Origin: Candidatus Nitrosopumilus sp.
GTDB taxonomy: Archaea; Thermoproteota; Nitrososphaeria; Nitrososphaerales; Nitrosopumilaceae
Direction of reading: 5' to 3'
Assembly: GCA_030637455.1 (NCBI GenBank)
Contig: DAOWGL010000186.1
Span: 1 to 7,408 of the forward strand
DNA length: 7,408 nucleotides
This document shows, piece by piece, positions 5,002 through 7,408 of this stretch. The number at the start of each line of letters is the position of its first letter. Positions within the stretch are counted from its first letter, which is position 1. The notes beneath the pieces are model-generated. The model saw only the letters and a list, made by a program, of their open reading frames with translations. It ran no database searches and was not told the DNA's origin. The translations under genes and the position numbers were made by a program.

Positions 5002-5736
5002 TCACATATCGTTTTGAGAATGAATCTGAGAATCAGGTCGAAATTTATGCCATAATCCGCCTAGAATAACGGCTACGGATACCCAGAATACACTGACTGC
5101 AACTACAGACATTGCTCTAAATCCATTTACCAAGTCCAATGGAGCATTTACTTCATCAGGATTTGGAGGCATTAATGCAAATACTATTGCTATGAATATA
5201 CCATATCCTACAACTGAAATAATTTTTGATTTTGATTTTATTTTTTTGGATAATTGGTAAAATGCCACTGCACCAAGTCCAGAAATTGCAATAAATGACA
5301 AATACAATACTGCTCGCAACACTACAGTTTCTGCGTCACCTACAGTTGGAGGATTTGCAGGGTATTTCAAGAATGGAATGAAAAATAATGTTAACCACAT
5401 TATTCCTGCAAGAGTAATTGTTTTCTTTAGATCATTTCCTTGAGGCAATACATGTCTTGAGAAAGCATAAACAATTCCAAATAACGCACCAATAGAAGTA
5501 CCCAAAATGGCACCTGCTAAAACCTGTCCACCTTTTTGCCAATCACGATAAGCATCATACTCTACCCAAAACTGTGGTGTATCTTCTTCTTCACCAGAAG
5601 CAAATAAGTTTTGGTTTTCAATTCCTATTGCTTGATCAAGATACGGTTCTACAATTGCAAGGTTTGCAACACCATGAAGGGTTCCAGCTAGTGCACCTGA
5701 AACCAAAACTATTGTTAGAAAAATTATTGTTTTCAT
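5002..5736 (-). CDS. cbtA: Cobalt transporter subunit CbtA
   Basis: This 244-residue membrane protein matches the CbtA family, the larger subunit of a predicted cobalt importer linked to cobalamin metabolism. Predicted helices lie at about 4-28, 71-92, 106-123, 138-160, 172-189 and 208-229. Conserved-looking features are His21 in GTLHG and Glu30 in helix 1, YDAYRDWQKGGQ (60-71) before helix 2, KYPANPPTVGD (124-134) after helix 3, and MPPNPDEV (189-196). Length is normal for the family. It begins 10 bases after the cbtB stop codon. A GGTGA Shine-Dalgarno site sits inside that gap, so the pair is one operon. Cobalt specificity is a family prediction. Ammonia-oxidising archaea make cobalamin, which fits a need for cobalt uptake. 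Confidence 0.9.
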   Translation of the reverse strand: MKTIIFLTIVLVSGALAGTLHGVANLAIVEPYLDQAIGIENQNLFASGEEEDTPQFWVEYDAYRDWQKGGQVLAGAILGTSIGALFGIVYAFSRHVLPQGNDLKKTITLAGIMWLTLFFIPFLKYPANPPTVGDAETVVLRAVLYLSFIAISGLGAVAFYQLSKKIKSKSKIISVVGYGIFIAIVFALMPPNPDEVNAPLDLVNGFRAMSVVAVSVFWVSVAVILGGLWHKFRPDSQIHSQNDM

Positions 5737-5742
5737 CTCATA

Positions 5743-5747
5743 TCACC
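5743..5747 (-). promoter_or_regulatory. Shine-Dalgarno site for cbtA
   Basis: The minus strand reads GGTGA between the cbtB stop and the cbtA ATG at 5736, six bases before the start. Its first G is the last base of the cbtB TAG. It confirms the cbtA start and points to re-initiation within one operon. Confidence 0.55.
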
Positions 5748-5962
5748 TAATGACAAGGAAATCCCGCAGCGTGTCGCATGTCGTGCGTTAATTCATGAAT
5801 GTAAAGATCTTCATACGCTTGCTCCCCCAATACAATGCTGAAGATATGCCCTTGATCAAATCCTACAACAAATACACCAAGTACAAAAATTACTGCCAGT
5901 AGTGCTATTGCAAATATAGGAATTTTAGATTCTGTTATGGTAATTCCTTTTGACTGGGACAT
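5747..5962 (-). CDS. cbtB: Cobalt transporter subunit CbtB
   Basis: This 71-residue protein is the small partner of CbtA. It has one membrane helix (about 14-34), then VGFDQGH with His39. Its C-terminus carries the family's diagnostic metal-ligand cluster: HELTHDMRHAAGFPCH at 56-71, containing His56, His60, Asp61, His64, Cys70 and the terminal His71. These residues probably capture cobalt and pass it to CbtA. The ATG at 5962 was chosen because it gives the normal family length. The frame stays open to 6052, but using that start would add 30 unrelated residues and collide with the divergent gene. A TATA-like element lies 20 nt upstream and may be shared with the divergent DUF4443-type regulator. 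Confidence 0.92.
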   Translation of the reverse strand: MSQSKGITITESKIPIFAIALLAVIFVLGVFVVGFDQGHIFSIVLGEQAYEDLYIHELTHDMRHAAGFPCH

Positions 5963-5982
5963 AGTGTTGCTAGATTTAATTT

Positions 5983-5990
5983 CATTATTT
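5983..5990. promoter_or_regulatory. TATA-like element shared by cbtBA and the DUF4443 regulator
   Basis: The plus strand reads CATTATTT and the minus strand AAATAATG. It ends 23 nt before the GTG at 6014 and begins 20 nt before the cbtB ATG at 5962. As in the 3755-3811 gap, one element is placed to serve both divergent, apparently leaderless genes. Confidence 0.42.
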
Positions 5991-5996
5991 CCGCCA

Positions 5997-6013
5997 TTGG
6001 ATCGATCAACCAA
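5997..6013. promoter_or_regulatory. Operator-like dyad between cbtB and the DUF4443 gene
   Basis: The 17 bases TTGGATCGATCAACCAA combine outer TTGG/CCAA arms with an inner perfect GATCGATC palindrome (6000-6007). The two elements are slightly out of register. The site lies directly before the GTG at 6014 and upstream of the predicted cbtB promoter, so a regulator bound here could control both directions. It is short and unproven. Confidence 0.32.
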
Positions 6014-6685
6014 GTGACAGACGCTAGGCATGGAATTATACCAATGCACCAACAGATCAAAACATTACAAAAAGTTGTAACAAGAAAAGGAAATAGTAAA
6101 GCTTTGACGTTTAGTATGCCACATGTTTTAAAATCAATATTGTATCTCACAAATCAAAAGTATGTTAGTCGTGCAAGTTTTTGTAAAGAACTTCACATGG
6201 GAGAAGGTGCGGTTAGAACATTAATTTCACATCTAAAAGAATTGGGATTGGTAGATTCTATTAAATCAGGAACCTTTCTTACAAATAAAGGAAAAAAACT
6301 TGCAGATAAATTTAACACCATAATGCCCTCACAAACTTTTCTAAAGAAATGTTGTCTGACAAATGGAAAACATAATTGTGCCATTCTATTGAACAATGAA
6401 CATATTGATGATATTGGTAATGGAATGCAACAAAGGGATTTTGCAATACTTTATGGTGCCAGTGATTCATTAACTTTGATTTTTAGAGAAGGAGAATTTG
6501 TTTTCTCAGGTGATCAGATGAGATGTTTTGAAGATGAATTAGAAATAAGGGATAATCTCATAGAGTCATTAAAGCCAGAAAATGAAGACATTGTAATCAT
6601 TACTTCATCTGATGACAAGTTTGTAGCTGAAATTTCTGCAATTAACACAGTCATAGGCACATTGACAATGCATGAAAAGCATTAG
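6014..6685 (+). CDS. DUF4443-type winged-helix regulator, candidate controller of cbtBA
   Basis: This 223-residue protein (from GTG 6014) resembles the archaeal DUF4443 family. The N-terminal winged helix covers about 36-98: VSRASFCKELHMGEG (51-65), recognition helix AVRTLISHLKELGL (66-79), and wing KSGTFLTNKGKKLAD (84-98). The C-terminal domain contains NCAILL (121-126), the GMQQRDFAILYGA block (137-149) and LIFREGEFVF. It has Cys57, Cys113, Cys114 and Cys122 plus His120 and His130, which could sense a metal. It diverges from cbtBA over 51 bases, so regulation of cobalt uptake is a fair inference. The GTG is 23 nt after a TATA-like element and fits leaderless initiation. ATG 6044 (residue 11) is the alternative and starts close to the conserved sequence. 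The family's ligand is not known to me. Confidence 0.86.
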   Translation: MTDARHGIIPMHQQIKTLQKVVTRKGNSKALTFSMPHVLKSILYLTNQKYVSRASFCKELHMGEGAVRTLISHLKELGLVDSIKSGTFLTNKGKKLADKFNTIMPSQTFLKKCCLTNGKHNCAILLNNEHIDDIGNGMQQRDFAILYGASDSLTLIFREGEFVFSGDQMRCFEDELEIRDNLIESLKPENEDIVIITSSDDKFVAEISAINTVIGTLTMHEKH

Positions 6686-6690
6686 TTGTT

Positions 6691-6707
6691 TTAGAATCAT
6701 ATTCTAA
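6691..6707. promoter_or_regulatory. Perfect 7-base inverted repeat upstream of the second winged-helix gene
   Basis: TTAGAAT-CAT-ATTCTAA is a perfect dyad with a 3-base spacer. It ends one base before the TATA-like box at 6709, so it occupies the transcription-factor B/upstream position. It is a good operator candidate for autoregulation. It could instead form a weak hairpin ending the DUF4443 transcript, whose stop is five bases upstream. Confidence 0.5.
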
Positions 6708-6708
6708 C

Positions 6709-6716
6709 TTTATAGA
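6709..6716 (+). promoter_or_regulatory. TATA-like box for the winged-helix/zinc-ribbon pair
   Basis: TTTATAGA follows the inverted repeat directly. Transcription would begin around 6738-6742, about 15-20 bases before the first in-frame TTG start codons. Confidence 0.5.
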
Positions 6717-6756
6717 ATCGCTAGTTTTCTTAAATTGTTGATGGTTTCTTAATTTT

Positions 6757-7104
6757 TTGTTGATAAAAAAATCCAAAGTTTTGTTTGCAAACAAATATGA
6801 TATATCTCAAAAAATTCTAAAAGAACTTGCAAATTTTGAATCAAGACATATTTTGTTTGCCACAATGAAACATCATAAATCCCTCCAAGATATTTCACGA
6901 GAAGAAAAAATCCCTCTGAGTTCAGTCTACAAAAGAATCAACTCATTGAAAGATTGCTCCTTGATACATGAAAAAATAGATTTTGCTGAAAATGGACATG
7001 TTACCAGATTCTATCAAAGTAAAATCAAAGATATTGAAATTAGTATTACAAAATTTGAGCCTAAAATTACGTTTACAAAAAATAAACTCGAGAAAAATGA
7101 CTAA
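6757..7104 (+). CDS. Winged-helix regulator overlapping a zinc-ribbon microprotein
   Basis: This 115-residue protein is probably a transcription regulator. A helix (about 16-40) precedes the helix-turn-helix: SLQDISREEKIP (42-53), then recognition helix LSSVYKRINSLKDCSL (54-69). A wing follows at about 70-88 (HEKIDFAENGHVTRFYQS), and then a lysine-rich tail. No ATG lies upstream of the domain: the in-frame stop at 6739-6741 leaves only TTG codons at 6757 and 6760 as starts, and the next in-frame ATG would remove the first helix. The TTG start agrees with a TATA-like box at 6709. The stop overlaps the next gene by eight bases, so expression of the two is coupled. A perfect inverted repeat just upstream suggests autoregulation. 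Target genes are unknown. Confidence 0.78.
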   Translation: MLIKKSKVLFANKYDISQKILKELANFESRHILFATMKHHKSLQDISREEKIPLSSVYKRINSLKDCSLIHEKIDFAENGHVTRFYQSKIKDIEISITKFEPKITFTKNKLEKND

Positions 7105-7201
7105 CCTAACATCTTTCAAAATTTGTGTTGTATGTAGCGGTATTTTCAGCATTTATGCAATGACAAAGCAAAAACAATCATGTCCAAAATGCCATGCTTG
7201 A
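7097..7201 (+). CDS. 34-residue two-CXXC zinc-ribbon microprotein
   Basis: The ATG at 7097 lies inside the last codons of the winged-helix gene, and the frame ends with TGA at 7199-7201. Cysteines fall at 10 and 13 (CVVC) and at 29 and 32 (CPKC), 15 residues apart. This is the four-Cys spacing of a minimal zinc ribbon, with a hydrophobic stretch between the pairs. Size, cysteine pattern and the 8-base overlap with the upstream gene support a real protein translated by coupling. It may be an accessory subunit of the winged-helix regulator or a stand-alone metal-binding protein. The frame is also open upstream (from 6983), but that region is the regulator's coding sequence in another frame. Confidence 0.68.
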   Translation: MTNLTSFKICVVCSGIFSIYAMTKQKQSCPKCHA

Positions 7202-7204
7202 ACT

Positions 7205-7210
7205 ATTTTT
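7205..7210 (+). terminator. Short T-run after the zinc-ribbon gene
   Basis: ATTTTT lies four bases after the stop codon. Archaeal RNA polymerase commonly stops at short T-runs, so this may end the winged-helix/zinc-ribbon transcript. T-runs are common in such AT-rich DNA. Confidence 0.35.
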
Positions 7211-7221
7211 GGGTACAGGGC

Positions 7222-7249
7222 TATTTCTAAAATCCCTGTTTTAGAAATA
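7222..7249. repeat. Strong 11-bp inverted repeat in the convergent gap
   Basis: TATTTCTAAAA and TTTTAGAAATA form a perfect 11-bp stem around a 6-base loop, TCCCTG. The gap 7202-7302 lies between converging genes and holds no other gene. The upstream ACAGGG (7215-7220) can pair with CCCTGT (7234-7239), which includes most of that loop, so two mutually exclusive hairpins are possible. It may be a bidirectional transcription end, an RNA structure or a protein-binding dyad. No U-tract follows it on either strand. Confidence 0.6.
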
Positions 7250-7302
7250 CAAAGTGAATCTTTAGAGACTTGAACCTTTCTTGGGGATGAAATGAGATAC
7301 AG

Positions 7303-7408
7303 TTATGAAATTTGAACTAGTTTTTCAGGATTCCCATCAGGATCAGATACAATATTCCAATCAAGATTTCCTGCTGCTTGAAGTGCAGATGCTACTTGAG
7401 AAGGACTA
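7303..7408 (-). CDS. C-terminus of an unrecognised protein, cut by the window edge
   Basis: On the minus strand, 34 codons are open from the right edge to a TAA at 7305-7303. The encoded end (SPSQVASALQAAGNLDW, then NIVSDPDGNPEKLVQIS) has protein-like composition with a helix and an acidic turn. The frame contrasts with the stop-rich gap to its left. I cannot name the family from so little. It converges with the zinc-ribbon gene across about 100 bases. Confidence 0.6.
   Translation of the reverse strand, partial: SPSQVASALQAAGNLDWNIVSDPDGNPEKLVQIS

Noticed and set aside
5963..6052. N-terminal extension of the cbtB frame up to 6052
   Set aside because: It adds 30 residues foreign to CbtB, overlaps the divergent regulator gene and skips the ATG at 5962, which has a TATA-like element at the right distance.
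5935..6396. Minus-strand frames 5935-6150 and 6193-6396
   Set aside because: They are antisense to the DUF4443 regulator or overlap cbtB in another frame, with no domain-like content.
6667..6690. AATGC/GCATT hairpin over the DUF4443 stop followed by TTGTTTT, as a terminator
   Set aside because: The stem is only 5 bp with a 7-base loop and is mostly A/T. Archaeal termination does not require a hairpin, so the evidence is too weak to list.
7258..7290. GGTTCAAGTC on the minus strand resembling a tRNA T-arm
   Set aside because: The flanking bases do not form the required 5-bp T stem, and no acceptor, D or anticodon arms can be built around it.
1..7408. Mobile element, prophage or CRISPR array
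   Set aside because: There is no transposase, integrase, terminal inverted repeats with target duplication, or regularly spaced direct repeats, and base composition is uniform.

Overview
The window looks like chromosomal DNA of an ammonia-oxidising archaeon close to Nitrosopumilus (Nitrososphaerota/Thaumarchaeota). The evidence is low GC content; short, tightly packed genes; TATA-like boxes about 19-27 nt before start codons, which implies leaderless mRNAs; a CbtB/CbtA cobalt-transport pair; a DUF4443-type archaeal winged-helix protein; a DUF6659-like small protein; and an NDP-forming acyl-CoA synthetase of the kind used in the thaumarchaeal 3-hydroxypropionate/4-hydroxybutyrate cycle. The species assignment is inference from family recall, not a search. 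There are no rRNA, tRNA, CRISPR or insertion-sequence signals, and no gap longer than about 100 bases.

Layout. Bases 1-2034 hold five minus-strand genes. Read in transcription order they are a winged-helix regulator (2034-1732), a three-helix membrane protein (1706-1422), a four-helix membrane protein (1386-943), an RNase HI-like protein whose start overlaps the previous gene (953-597), and the N-terminal part of an acyl-CoA synthetase that runs off the left edge (533-1). A radical SAM enzyme (2120-3013) diverges from this block. Its stop codon overlaps the stop of a secreted His-rich protein (3462-3010). That protein lies behind a small acidic protein (3754-3503).

From 3755 to 3811 a compact divergent promoter separates the small acidic protein from a plus-strand pair: a membrane protein with an intramembrane CPAC motif (3812-4327) and a 54-residue protein with a WCPHC motif (4331-4495). 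A DUF6659-like gene follows on the minus strand (4904-4509). Next comes cbtB-cbtA (5962-5002), transcribed away from a DUF4443-type regulator (6014-6685), again from a very short shared promoter. The right end carries a second winged-helix regulator (6757-7104) overlapping a 34-residue two-CXXC zinc-ribbon protein (7097-7201). A convergent gap with strong inverted repeats follows, and then the C-terminus of an unrecognised minus-strand gene (7303-7408).

Working together. The best-supported unit is cobalt import (CbtAB), probably for cobalamin, with the divergent DUF4443 protein as its likely regulator. The CPAC/CPHC pair, the secreted protein whose mature N-terminus would be His-Pro-His, and the zinc-ribbon protein give the window a recurring metal or thiol theme. 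Whether they form one system is speculation. Three small proteins or fragments (54 aa, 34 aa and the 34-residue C-terminus at the right edge) are easy to miss and are annotated here.
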